A DNA stretch of 8,124 bases from an uncultured Chromatiaceae bacterium (GCA_946482615.1 CAMLSF010000161.1:1-8124); one strand, 5' to 3'; positions 1 through 7,080 are shown, numbered from the stretch's first letter. The notes: generated from the sequence alone by a model not told the origin. Numbers and translations: made by a program.

Positions 1-1769
1 TGAGTCCAGCGGATCAGCGCTTCAAAACCTATGGTATCGTCTGTCTCCAGGCTGATAATAGGCTGATAATTCAGCATAAAATGCTGTTTTGCCAAAGCCG
101 CTTTAATTTCCAGCCCTAATCTGAACTCCTGACTTTCCTCCACCTTCATATCAGAGGAATAAATACGGTACACACCCCGGCCATCCTGTTTCGCCTGATA
201 CATGGCAATATCAGCCCGTCGGATCAGCTCATCGGCCGACTGCAGCTGCTCTGCTGAACTTGCCAGCGCTATGCCGATACTGCAGGAGGTCAGCAGCATA
301 TGCTCTCCCACCAGCAAAGGCTGTTGCAGTGCCTGAATAATACGTTGAGCCACATCCGTCACATCGGCAAGACTGGCCACATCTTCAAGTACCACAGCAA
401 ACTCATCGCCGCCTAAACGGGCCAGCGTGTCGGTCTGGCGCATACAAAGTTTCAGCACCCGGCCAACCTGGATAAGAAAAGCATCCCCGACCTGATGCCC
501 CAGGGTGTCGTTCACCGCTTTAAAGCGGTCTAAATCCAGATACATCACGGCTAAATGGTTGGCCGGAAAACGTTGCATACGTTTAAAGGCCTGGCCAATT
601 CTGTCCATCAATAAACTGCGGTTTGGCAAGGCGGTCAACGCGTCATGCAGCGCCTGATGCTGCAAACGTTTTTCGGAAAATACCCGCTCCAGCGCATTGG
701 AGATATGCTGGGATACAAAAATCATCAGTTCAAGATCACGTTCGCTGTACTGGATGTGCGCTATGTAACTTTGGACCACTACTACACCACGCACTGTATC
801 GCTGGACTGGAAAGGCACACCCAACCAGGATTCAGGCTCAGAGCCATAAGTGCGAACCTTGTGTTCCCGATCAAAATCTGCCATTTGCTGACGGCAAATC
901 AACAGCGGCTGTTTAGAACGAAACACGTGGCCTGTCAGGCTGTGTTCCAGCACATCTGAGCCATAGACCTGATTCGGATCTATTTCATCTTCAGTGTCGG
1001 CAAAATACGGGAACTGTAAGGTTTGAGTTTCATCATCAAAAAGCGCAATAAAGAAATTCGGCGCATAAATCAGCGAGTTAACAATTTGATGTAGTCTTTT
1101 ATAGAAGCTGGAAAAGTCGTTGGCAAAATAGGAGAAAGAGGCAATTTCGTATAAGGCTTTTTGTAATCGCTCAGCGTATTCAAGTTTACTGACTGAGGAT
1201 TCCAGAGTGTCCAGCATCTGCGACTTTCGAAGTTTGCTGGCCAGAATAGAGGCTACTACTTCCAGAATTTGCTGATGCTCGACGCTGAAGTAGTTGGCGT
1301 GAGAGTGTTCGCAATCAATCACCCCAAGTACCTCATTGCCATCCAGAATAGGCACCACCAGCTCTGATAAACTTGGCACCAAATCAGCCAGATAATGAGG
1401 ATCCTCCCTGGTATCAGAAACCAATACGGATTGTTTGATACTGGCGGCGTAACCGACCAGACCATGGCCAACTTTCAGCTCAGCTATGCCTAAATGAGAG
1501 GGTAAATCCCGGGTACCTGTACCGGCTTTACGCACTAACGTTTCGCCATCAGCGGCCAGAATAAAGATGGCACAATCGACAAAACCTAAGCCCGCCACAA
1601 CATGTTTTGCAGCATAGTTAAGAATATCATCCGCGCCCGTCAACTCATGCAGATCAATGGCAAACTGATTAATTAAGCTTAGTCTGGCATTTTCTTGCTG
1701 TAACAACTGGAGTTGGGCCTGAAGCACACTGATATCAGTTTGGGGCTGTGAAGTGGTCACGGTCGTCAT
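1..1769 (-). CDS. GAF-GAF-GGDEF-EAL cyclic-di-GMP protein, 3' end cut by window edge
   Basis: Probable cytoplasmic sensor that makes and/or degrades cyclic-di-GMP. I translated it by hand from the ATG at 1769; 589 codons are inside the window and the frame is open to the left edge. A short Q/L-rich helix (about residues 13-35) precedes a first GAF domain (about 36-180) and a second (about 200-360). The GGDEF domain spans about 373-538, with LDLDRFK at 411-417, an intact GGDEF at 453-457 and an RQTD inhibitory site at 444-447, exactly five residues before it. The EAL domain starts near 548, with YQPI at 568-571 and FEALIRW at 582-588; the rest lies outside. No signal peptide or membrane segment is visible. 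The start is supported by the promoter upstream, though the ribosome site (TAGAG, five bases away) is weak. The intact GGDEF and I-site suggest an active, feedback-inhibited cyclase. EAL activity cannot be judged because most catalytic residues are beyond the edge. The GAF ligand is unknown. Confidence 0.93.
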   Translation of the reverse strand, partial: MTTVTTSQPQTDISVLQAQLQLLQQENARLSLINQFAIDLHELTGADDILNYAAKHVVAGLGFVDCAIFILAADGETLVRKAGTGTRDLPSHLGIAELKVGHGLVGYAASIKQSVLVSDTREDPHYLADLVPSLSELVVPILDGNEVLGVIDCEHSHANYFSVEHQQILEVVASILASKLRKSQMLDTLESSVSKLEYAERLQKALYEIASFSYFANDFSSFYKRLHQIVNSLIYAPNFFIALFDDETQTLQFPYFADTEDEIDPNQVYGSDVLEHSLTGHVFRSKQPLLICRQQMADFDREHKVRTYGSEPESWLGVPFQSSDTVRGVVVVQSYIAHIQYSERDLELMIFVSQHISNALERVFSEKRLQHQALHDALTALPNRSLLMDRIGQAFKRMQRFPANHLAVMYLDLDRFKAVNDTLGHQVGDAFLIQVGRVLKLCMRQTDTLARLGGDEFAVVLEDVASLADVTDVAQRIIQALQQPLLVGEHMLLTSCSIGIALASSAEQLQSADELIRRADIAMYQAKQDGRGVYRIYSSDMKVEESQEFRLGLEIKAALAKQHFMLNYQPIISLETDDTIGFEALIRWT

Positions 1770-1798
1770 ACAGACTCTACTACATTAATCCGTAGAAA

Positions 1799-1827
1799 GT
1801 TATAAACGACCGTGCTTTATTAAGCAA
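1799..1827 (-). promoter_or_regulatory. Predicted sigma-70 promoter of the GGDEF-EAL gene
   Basis: On the minus strand, TTGCTT (1822-1827) is separated by exactly 17 bases from TATAAC (1799-1804). Each box matches the consensus at 4 to 5 of 6 positions. Transcription would begin near 1792, giving a leader of about 23 bases before the ATG at 1769. It lies in the 65-base gap after the CFA-like gene, so the cyclic-di-GMP gene can be expressed separately. No convincing terminator is visible in this gap, so read-through from the upstream operon is also possible. Confidence 0.45.
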
Positions 1828-1834
1828 CGAAAAG

Positions 1835-3079
1835 TTAGATTTTGTTCCTGTTCAATGGTTTGGTGAATACTAAATGCACAGCGCTGGTCGCTCTTTCCAA
1901 AAAGCCGCCTTCGCAGTAACACAAGTAAAAATGCCAGAGACGGATAAACTGATCGTCATAACCCAGCTGATGCAGTTTATCCCGTGACGCCATAAAGTTA
2001 TGGCACCAGTCCTGTAAAGTCCGGGCGTAATCCAGCCCTATATCCTGTACTTGCCTCAGCACTAAATCTGTATATTGCGCCACCGCATTGCTCATGCGCT
2101 GAATGGACGGTAAGCAGCCACCCGGGAAAATATATCGTTTGATAAAATCCACTTCCTTCACATAATGGCTGTAGCGTTGATCCGCTATGGTAATGGCCTG
2201 CAACACCATCAAACCATCCTCTTTCAACAGGCTGGAGCATTTGGCAAAGTACTGATCCAAAAACTCATCGCCGACAGCTTCAATCATTTCAATAGACACC
2301 AGCTTGTCGTAAGTCCCTGTTAAATCGCGGTAATCCTGAAACAATAAGGTGATTTGTGACTCCAGGCCGGCCTCGCGGATTTTTTCAGCCGCATAGTCGT
2401 GTTGTTCGCGCGAAATGGTGGTTGTAGTCACCTTACAACCATAATTACGCGCTGCAAAAATCGCCATACTGCCCCAGCCCGTACCAATTTCAATCAGATG
2501 ATCGGTTGGCTTTAACTGCAGCTTGTCACAAATGGACTTGAGTTTATTCAGCTGCGCCTGCTCCAGCGTGCAGTTTTCAGTTTCGTACACTGCACTGGAA
2601 TACATCATGCTGGGGTCTAAAAACAGCTGATACATCGCATTACCCAGGTCGTAATGGGCAGAAATATTCTTGCGGGATTGCTCTTTGGTATTGCGGTTAC
2701 GCCAGTCCAGCAGCTTTAACGCCGGTTTACTTAACCGCGCCCATGCTGATTCCAGCTTGTCCAATAGCGCCGAATTGCGCGCCAACAGTTGCACCAGCAC
2801 AGTTAAGTTGTCACTGCGCCACTGGCCAAAAATATAAGACTCCCCGGCCCCCACTGAACCTGCAAAAATTAACTTCTGATAAAACTCAGGGTCCAGCACT
2901 GTCAGGGTACTTTGCAGTTCGCCTTTGGCATCACCCAACAGCGTCTTTTCCTGGCCTTCCACCAGTAACACTGCACCATACTGCAACTGACTCAGATGAT
3001 TCAGCACCAGCGAGCGACAGGTTTTATCAAACCAGCGTAAATTCTGAAACGGACATTGTTCGGTGATGGAAACCGTCAT
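1835..3079 (-). CDS. CFA-synthase-like SAM-dependent fatty acid methyltransferase
   Basis: Class I methyltransferase of the cyclopropane-fatty-acyl-phospholipid synthase family, 414 residues, near the usual family length. Such enzymes move a methyl group from SAM to the double bond of an acyl chain within a membrane phospholipid. Visible motifs are AHYDLGN (141-147), MMYSSA (158-163), the SAM-binding loop IEIGTGWG (196-203), TISREQ (221-226), SIEMIEAVG (262-270) and DFIKRYIFPGGCLPS (311-325). By eye-alignment to E. coli Cfa, the active-site Cys139 is Ser162 and His266 is Gln294, while Glu239 (Glu267) and a Tyr matching Tyr317 (about 385) remain. This points to the subgroup found beside FAD amine oxidases, including R. 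sphaeroides UfaM, rather than to housekeeping Cfa. The ATG overlaps the DUF1365 stop as ATGA, and AGGA (3089-3092) lies nine bases upstream. Last gene of the operon. Family is certain; the exact product is inferred. Confidence 0.95.
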   Translation of the reverse strand: MTVSITEQCPFQNLRWFDKTCRSLVLNHLSQLQYGAVLLVEGQEKTLLGDAKGELQSTLTVLDPEFYQKLIFAGSVGAGESYIFGQWRSDNLTVLVQLLARNSALLDKLESAWARLSKPALKLLDWRNRNTKEQSRKNISAHYDLGNAMYQLFLDPSMMYSSAVYETENCTLEQAQLNKLKSICDKLQLKPTDHLIEIGTGWGSMAIFAARNYGCKVTTTTISREQHDYAAEKIREAGLESQITLLFQDYRDLTGTYDKLVSIEMIEAVGDEFLDQYFAKCSSLLKEDGLMVLQAITIADQRYSHYVKEVDFIKRYIFPGGCLPSIQRMSNAVAQYTDLVLRQVQDIGLDYARTLQDWCHNFMASRDKLHQLGYDDQFIRLWHFYLCYCEGGFLERATSAVHLVFTKPLNRNKI

Positions 3080-3831
3080 CTTGCTCTTTCCTTTGACTTA
3101 GGGTGGCCATATACGGGAACTGCTTTGAGCAGCAGTTTTAACGCATGCCAGTAAATTCGACTCATCACTTGTACGTTTTGCCAGGGACGGCGGATCAATA
3201 AGCTTTTTAAAGTCTCCAGACTAAAACTCTGCTGCGCCAGGTCAAACCAGGCGCTGAATACCTTCTGGCCAGCTTTAAAATTACTGATCCCCAACTGCAG
3301 CTGTGCTGCATTGGTCACAACAGTCCAGTGATACTGCATATCCATTGGGTTAAAAGGTGACACATGAAAAGCTTTGTCGTGCTGATATTGTGCCTTTTCT
3401 GCGCCCGCTACAGGCACCAGGTAATAATGCCGCTCGTTCCAGGGGGTATTACTCACTTCCGCAAGCAAAGCCACCACCTGCCCTAGTTCATCAAAACAAT
3501 AATACAAAGTCAAAGGGCTGAAATAATAACCCCAGTTGGCCAGCGGGCTGAGCATACAAACCTTAGCCACGGAACCGCTAAACCCCAATTGCTGCACTTT
3601 TTGTTTCACAGCAAGAGTCAGATCCTCCGGGCCGGGTAAGTAGTCTGAACGCCGGTAACTGCAGGCGGCAAAACGGGCCTGCGACCATAACCAGCCACAG
3701 GCCGGGATCTGGTCCAGTTCAGCCAAATCCAGCCAGAAATAATGCACCTGATACGCAAAGCCATGTTCTTTCGGCACATAACGTTTATGCCCAACTTCAC
3801 CCGTTAATAACGCATGACCTGACGGGATCAA
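3076..3831 (-). CDS. DUF1365 family protein with a TTG start
   Basis: DUF1365 protein, 251 residues, close to family length. Its biochemical role is not firmly established. It regularly occurs between a flavin amine oxidase and a CFA-like methyltransferase, so a part in acyl-chain modification is inferred. Visible family signatures are an N-terminal segment GEVGHKRYVPKEHGFAYQVH (11-30), FSPLTLYYCFDE (105-116), AEVSNTPWNERHYY (124-137) and KAFHVSPFNPMDMQY (153-167). The start is a TTG at 3829-3831 whose TTGA overlaps the TGA stop of the FAD gene. GGGAG (3839-3843) lies seven bases upstream, an ideal ribosome-site distance, and the N-terminus fits the family. The first in-frame ATG is at residue 93, inside the conserved domain, so it cannot be the start. 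The C-terminus is basic (HPKSKERAR) and overlaps the next gene by four bases. No signal peptide is evident. Confidence 0.92.
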   Translation of the reverse strand: MIPSGHALLTGEVGHKRYVPKEHGFAYQVHYFWLDLAELDQIPACGWLWSQARFAACSYRRSDYLPGPEDLTLAVKQKVQQLGFSGSVAKVCMLSPLANWGYYFSPLTLYYCFDELGQVVALLAEVSNTPWNERHYYLVPVAGAEKAQYQHDKAFHVSPFNPMDMQYHWTVVTNAAQLQLGISNFKAGQKVFSAWFDLAQQSFSLETLKSLLIRRPWQNVQVMSRIYWHALKLLLKAVPVYGHPKSKERAR

Positions 3832-5081
3832 AATTCCACTCCCATGGCTCGCGCTATATCGACGGCACTTCGCACGCCATCTTCATGAAAGCCGTTGTAC
3901 CAGTAAGCGCCGCAGTACCAGCTGTTGTTGACACCACTAATCTCTGCACGGCGCTGCTGGGCGACAATAGTGCAGTGATTAAATACAGGATGGTGGTACT
4001 GAAAACGTTTTAAAATTTTGCTCTGATCTATAGCCTGACTGTGATTGAGCGTCACCACAAAAGTCACAGGCGCATCAATGCCCTGCAAAATATTCATGTT
4101 GTAACTTAAAGTGGCATGGCTGGATGCATTATCTGTCAGATGGTAATTCCAGGCCGCCCATGCGGCTTTACGTTTGGGCAAAATGCGCTCGTCTGTATGC
4201 AAAATCACTTCGTTGCCCTGATAAGCAATACCGCCTAACACCTGACGCTCAGCTTCGCTTGGGTCTTTTAACAACGCCAGTGCCTGATCGCTGTGACAGG
4301 CAAATACCACCTGATCAAAACGTTCGGTGTGGCCGTCTTTAAACTCCAGTGTGACACCGTCAGCGTCGCGGCTCACGCTTTGCACCGGGCTGTTGAGTTT
4401 CAGCTGTTCAGGGTTCAGCTTCTGCAACAACGCCTGCACATACTGCCGTGAACCACCTTTAATCACAGACCATTGTGGCCTGTCAGCCAGATTCAGCAAG
4501 CCATGGTTTTTAAAAAACTGCAGGAAAAAACGCAGTGGAAAAGACGGCATATCAGCAAGACCAGCCGACCAGATCGCAGCGCCCATAGGCAACAAATAGT
4601 CGTTGCGAAGTTCTTTGCCTAAATTATGTTTGGCCAGAAACTCGTCAATCAGCAAATCCAGATCCGGATGATTTTGCTCAAGTAAACTTTTACCCAGCTT
4701 ATTAAATTTGACAATATCCAGCAGCATACGCCAGAACGAAGGCCGGAACAGGTTGCGGCGCTGGGCAAATAAAGTCGTCAGCGTATGGCCGTTGTATTCC
4801 AGACCCGTATCGGCTTTTTTCACCGAAAAACTCATTTGGGTGTGCTGTGAATCCACCTGCAGCTCGGCTAAAAACTTATTAAAAAGTGGATAAGTCCAGT
4901 TGTTAAACACAATAAAACCTGTGTCTATGGCGTAGTCTTTGCCACCAAACTCCACATCCACAGTAGCGGTATGGCCACCTAAATAACAGCCTGCTTCAAA
5001 CAAAGTGACCTGATGCTGGCGCTGTAATAAGTACCAACTGATCATGCCGGAAATACCGCCACCTATGATTGCTATCTTCAT
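3828..5081 (-). CDS. FAD-dependent amine-oxidase-like protein (NAD(P)/FAD-binding oxidoreductase)
   Basis: Flavoprotein of the flavin amine oxidase / phytoene-desaturase-like superfamily, 417 residues. A dinucleotide-binding fold opens the protein: IIGGGISG (5-12) carries GxGxxG, Glu29 ends the second strand (TLFEA) and should bind the FAD ribose, and GGHTATV (35-41) follows. The C-terminal FAD segment CGAYWYNGFHEDG is at 390-402. DTGFIVFN (53-60) and the stretch around LPMGAAIWS (164-172) are typical of the subfamily beside DUF1365 and CFA-like genes. The ATG at 5081 is backed by AGGAAGGA (5086-5093), the strongest ribosome site in the window. Plant cyclopropane synthases carry a related FAD domain fused in front of the CFA domain. 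The Rhodobacter homologue lies in the chrR/rpoE-linked cluster and may correspond to the furan-fatty-acid desaturase UfaD; that mapping is recalled, not checked. The predicted role is to oxidise or desaturate a (methylated) phospholipid acyl chain. Fold is certain; substrate is inferred. Confidence 0.93.
   Translation of the reverse strand: MKIAIIGGGISGMISWYLLQRQHQVTLFEAGCYLGGHTATVDVEFGGKDYAIDTGFIVFNNWTYPLFNKFLAELQVDSQHTQMSFSVKKADTGLEYNGHTLTTLFAQRRNLFRPSFWRMLLDIVKFNKLGKSLLEQNHPDLDLLIDEFLAKHNLGKELRNDYLLPMGAAIWSAGLADMPSFPLRFFLQFFKNHGLLNLADRPQWSVIKGGSRQYVQALLQKLNPEQLKLNSPVQSVSRDADGVTLEFKDGHTERFDQVVFACHSDQALALLKDPSEAERQVLGGIAYQGNEVILHTDERILPKRKAAWAAWNYHLTDNASSHATLSYNMNILQGIDAPVTFVVTLNHSQAIDQSKILKRFQYHHPVFNHCTIVAQQRRAEISGVNNSWYCGAYWYNGFHEDGVRSAVDIARAMGVEF
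3839..3843 (-). promoter_or_regulatory. Ribosome binding site deciding the TTG start of the DUF1365 gene
   Basis: GGGAG on the minus strand sits seven bases before the TTG at 3829-3831, inside the last codons of the FAD-protein gene. It is the main evidence, with the conserved N-terminal sequence, that translation starts at TTG and is coupled to the end of the preceding gene. Confidence 0.55.
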
Positions 5082-5085
5082 TCAG

Positions 5086-5093
5086 TCCTTCCT
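5086..5093 (-). promoter_or_regulatory. Strong ribosome binding site of the FAD-protein gene
   Basis: AGGAAGGA on the minus strand lies four bases (proximal AGGA) to eight bases (distal AGGA) before the ATG at 5081. It fits the only gene junction in the operon that does not overlap, where translation must begin independently. Confidence 0.6.
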
Positions 5094-5127
5094 GGTTAAA
5101 GCCACAGCTGCGTTCACGGCGTGACCT

Positions 5128-5162
5128 GCCTCCGTCCGTCACATCTTTGTGCTGCCGGAGCC
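5128..5162 (-). other. Possible RNA hairpin in the gap between the NTF2-like and FAD-protein genes
   Basis: On the minus strand, GGCTCCG and CGGAGGC pair at six of seven positions and enclose an inner CACA-AAGA-TGTG stem-loop. A smaller palindrome, TCACGGCGTGA, lies at 5114-5124. No run of T follows, so this is not a standard rho-independent terminator. It could set message stability or partial termination between the two halves of the operon. The 108-base gap (5082-5189) shows no convincing promoter and no recognisable coding remnant. Confidence 0.3.
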
Positions 5163-5189
5163 TCTGTTGTTATTTGCTTGCCTTCACCT

Positions 5190-5654
5190 TCAGCTGGTGT
5201 GGGCAGCGTGTTGATTTGCCATTTTTTGTCTGATTTTTTTCGTGATAAAACCAAGCACGGGAATATGCTGCAGCACCATCTCGTTTAAGTCGTAATAGTC
5301 CCTGTGATAGGCAATTTTGCCTTCGCTGTTCCAGTGCACCACAGAACAGCCATGCACAGAAACCGGCTTCCCTTTGCCTATGGCTTCATGGCTGAACGTC
5401 ATCACCCAGCTCAGACAGCCCTGATCCTCATTGGCTATTTTGGCAGTAGCGACAAACTGACAGCTGGTTAAACGCTCATAGGCATGAGAAAAATACTGCT
5501 GCAACTGCTCAAGCCCCAGCATATGGTGCACAGGGTCGATAAACTCTACATTGCGGGCATAAAGTTCGGGCAAAGAGCTCAGGTTGTTCTGGCTCAGGTT
5601 ATTGTAAAAATTCAGCACAGCGTCCAGCCGTTCTGTCGCGTTTATCTCATTCAT
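5190..5654 (-). CDS. NTF2/SnoaL-like domain protein
   Basis: Small single-domain protein of 154 residues with the pattern of the NTF2-like (SnoaL) alpha+beta barrel. After an N-terminal helix come LYARNVEFIDPVHHMLGLEQ, a central stretch ending in SWVMTF, VHGCSVVHWNSEGKIAYHRD and a YYDL motif; a basic C-terminal helix (TKKIRQKM) follows. The fold binds small hydrophobic molecules in a pocket and can be catalytic or only binding; no specific activity can be read here. Homologues sit in photolyase / FAD oxidase / CFA-like clusters, so an accessory role in lipid or oxidant handling is inferred. I chose the ATG at 5654 because AGGA (5666-5669) is upstream of it, although at a longish 11 bases. An in-frame ATG at 5666, adding four residues, has AGG directly abutting it and no proper spacing. 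The chosen start overlaps the photolyase stop by eight bases. Confidence 0.85.
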   Translation of the reverse strand: MNEINATERLDAVLNFYNNLSQNNLSSLPELYARNVEFIDPVHHMLGLEQLQQYFSHAYERLTSCQFVATAKIANEDQGCLSWVMTFSHEAIGKGKPVSVHGCSVVHWNSEGKIAYHRDYYDLNEMVLQHIPVLGFITKKIRQKMANQHAAHTS

Positions 5655-7080
5655 GATCAACGTCATCCTGCGTTTTTTTTACAGTGTGAAACAACTCTAA
5701 GGTTTTTAGCCTCGCCTTGCTGTGATCCACCAGAGGTTTGGCATAGTCACTCCACATCGGCAAAGGATGAGGCCAGTGAATTTGTTTTTTTGGTACATCT
5801 GCAAGTGCAGGCAGCATACGTTTGATAAATACGCCGTCCGGGTCAAAACGTTCGCTTTGCGTCACAGGATTAAAAATCCGGAAATAAGGTGCAGCGTCAG
5901 TTCCTGTCGAAGCCGCCCATTGCCAGCCCCCATTATTGGCAGCAAAGTCGCCATCAATCAGCTTTGACATAAAATACTGCTCACCCCAACGCCAGTCGAT
6001 ATGTAAGTCTTTTACCAGAAAACTCGCCACTATCATCCGCAGCCTGTTGTGCATCCAGCCGGTGTGATTCAGCTGCCGCATCGCCGCGTCCACTATGGGA
6101 TAACCTGTAGTGCCATCACACCAGGCCTGAAACAGCGCCGGATTGTTCGGCCAAACAATACCATCTGTATCCTGTTGAAAAGCCTTATGTTTAATTAAAT
6201 CCGGGAAAGCCACCAGAATATGATGATAAAAATCCCGCCATATCAGCTCAGATAACCAGACCGCAGCACCGGATTTTTCCCTGTCCCAGTCTTGTTCTGC
6301 TTCCAGCTGTAAACGACTGACACACTGCTGCGCAGAAATAACCCCAATCGCCAGATAAGCAGACAAAGACGAAGTGCCATCCAAAGCAGGGAAATCGCGC
6401 TCAGTATGATAAAACGCCACTTTATCCCGGCAGAATTGCCGCATGTTGTCCAATACCTGCAGCTCATCCACCACATAAGCCGCTGAACTGTTATCACCTC
6501 GTTGCATCACAGGCAATTCTGGCCATTGCAGCTTTATTGCAGGCAAAGCTTTTGGCTTAGGAAAACATCGCACTCCTGCTTCACGCAGGCGTGTCAGCCA
6601 GGTTTTCTTAAAAGGCGTAAAAATCTGATAAATACCACCGGTTTTACTCAGGATAGTCCCAGGCACCATCACAGCTTTGCGGTCAAACCAATAACAGGCT
6701 TTACCAGCATCAGCAAAAACACGACTGACTTTATCATCGCGCACACGCTCACGTAACTCGTATTCAGTATGGCCATACAGGGCTTCTGCACCTGCATCTA
6801 TCAGCTGCTGCATCAGTTCAGGTACAGCAGAATAATGATTGCCTTCAATCGCCAGCAGAGGAATATTTAAAGCTGCTAGTTCAGTTTGTAATTGCAGTAC
6901 CCGACGCCGGATCAAATCCTGCTTGATGGGTGCCATAAAATGCTGCTGCCAGCTTTGTGCTGTGGCAACAAAAAGCGCCAGCACAGGCAACCCGGCCTGA
7001 CACGCTTCATACAGCGCCTGATTGTCATACACTCGCAGGTCATTGCGCAGCCAGACTAAAGAAAATGCGGTTTTGCTCAT
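5647..7080 (-). CDS. phrB: Deoxyribodipyrimidine photolyase (class I CPD photolyase)
   Basis: Light-driven repair enzyme that splits cyclobutane pyrimidine dimers in DNA using reduced FAD. It has 477 residues (E. coli PhrB has 472) and aligns along its length with that protein. The antenna domain opens with LVWLRNDLRVYDN (8-20). The FAD domain has GTSSLSAYLAIG (235-246), WLSELIWRDFY (275-285), GYPIVDAAMRQL (326-337), GWMHNRLRM (341-349) and NNGGWQWAASTGTDAAPYF (382-400). Using a constant offset of four from E. coli in this domain, the electron-transfer tryptophans are Trp310, Trp363 and Trp386, dimer contacts are Glu278 and Trp281, and the flavin-N5 asparagine is Asn382. All are present. Folate antenna contacts look mostly kept (His47, Glu111, Lys297), but the position of E. 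coli Asn108 is Arg110. The start shares one base with the stop of the DUF523-DUF1722 gene (TGATG) and lacks a good ribosome site, suggesting reinitiation. E. coli has a similar ybgA-phrB order. Confidence 0.97.
   Translation of the reverse strand: MSKTAFSLVWLRNDLRVYDNQALYEACQAGLPVLALFVATAQSWQQHFMAPIKQDLIRRRVLQLQTELAALNIPLLAIEGNHYSAVPELMQQLIDAGAEALYGHTEYELRERVRDDKVSRVFADAGKACYWFDRKAVMVPGTILSKTGGIYQIFTPFKKTWLTRLREAGVRCFPKPKALPAIKLQWPELPVMQRGDNSSAAYVVDELQVLDNMRQFCRDKVAFYHTERDFPALDGTSSLSAYLAIGVISAQQCVSRLQLEAEQDWDREKSGAAVWLSELIWRDFYHHILVAFPDLIKHKAFQQDTDGIVWPNNPALFQAWCDGTTGYPIVDAAMRQLNHTGWMHNRLRMIVASFLVKDLHIDWRWGEQYFMSKLIDGDFAANNGGWQWAASTGTDAAPYFRIFNPVTQSERFDPDGVFIKRMLPALADVPKKQIHWPHPLPMWSDYAKPLVDHSKARLKTLELFHTVKKTQDDVDHE

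Noticed and set aside
623..959. Plus-strand open frames opposite the GGDEF region
   Set aside because: They lie antisense to a well-supported GAF-GGDEF protein and show no family motifs or ribosome sites.
1799..1834. Terminator after the CFA-like gene
   Set aside because: No GC-rich stem with a T tract is present in the short A/T-rich gap; it reads better as a promoter.
3825..3830. Second TGATCC, at the start of the DUF1365 gene, with TAACGG 18 bases on
   Set aside because: It falls in coding sequence fixed by the gene overlap, and the -10 match is poorer (TAA only). A promoter here would lie inside the gene it should drive.
5128..5162. Rho-independent terminator after the NTF2-like gene
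   Set aside because: The stem is imperfect, with a large internal loop, and no T tract follows on the minus strand, so only a possible hairpin is reported.
5082..5189. Remnant of a short-chain dehydrogenase pseudogene in the gap
   Set aside because: No SDR motif (TGxxxGxG or YxxxK) is seen in minus-strand frames over such a short stretch, so no pseudogene is called.
5484..5967. Plus-strand open frames opposite the photolyase and NTF2-like genes
   Set aside because: Shadows of conserved minus-strand genes; low-complexity, Arg/His/Cys-rich translations with no recognisable domain.
6908..6913. Further TGATCC occurrences on the minus strand (also near 11, 219 and 3190)
   Set aside because: All are inside coding regions without a matching -10 upstream of a gene start; a six-base word is expected a few times in 8 kb.
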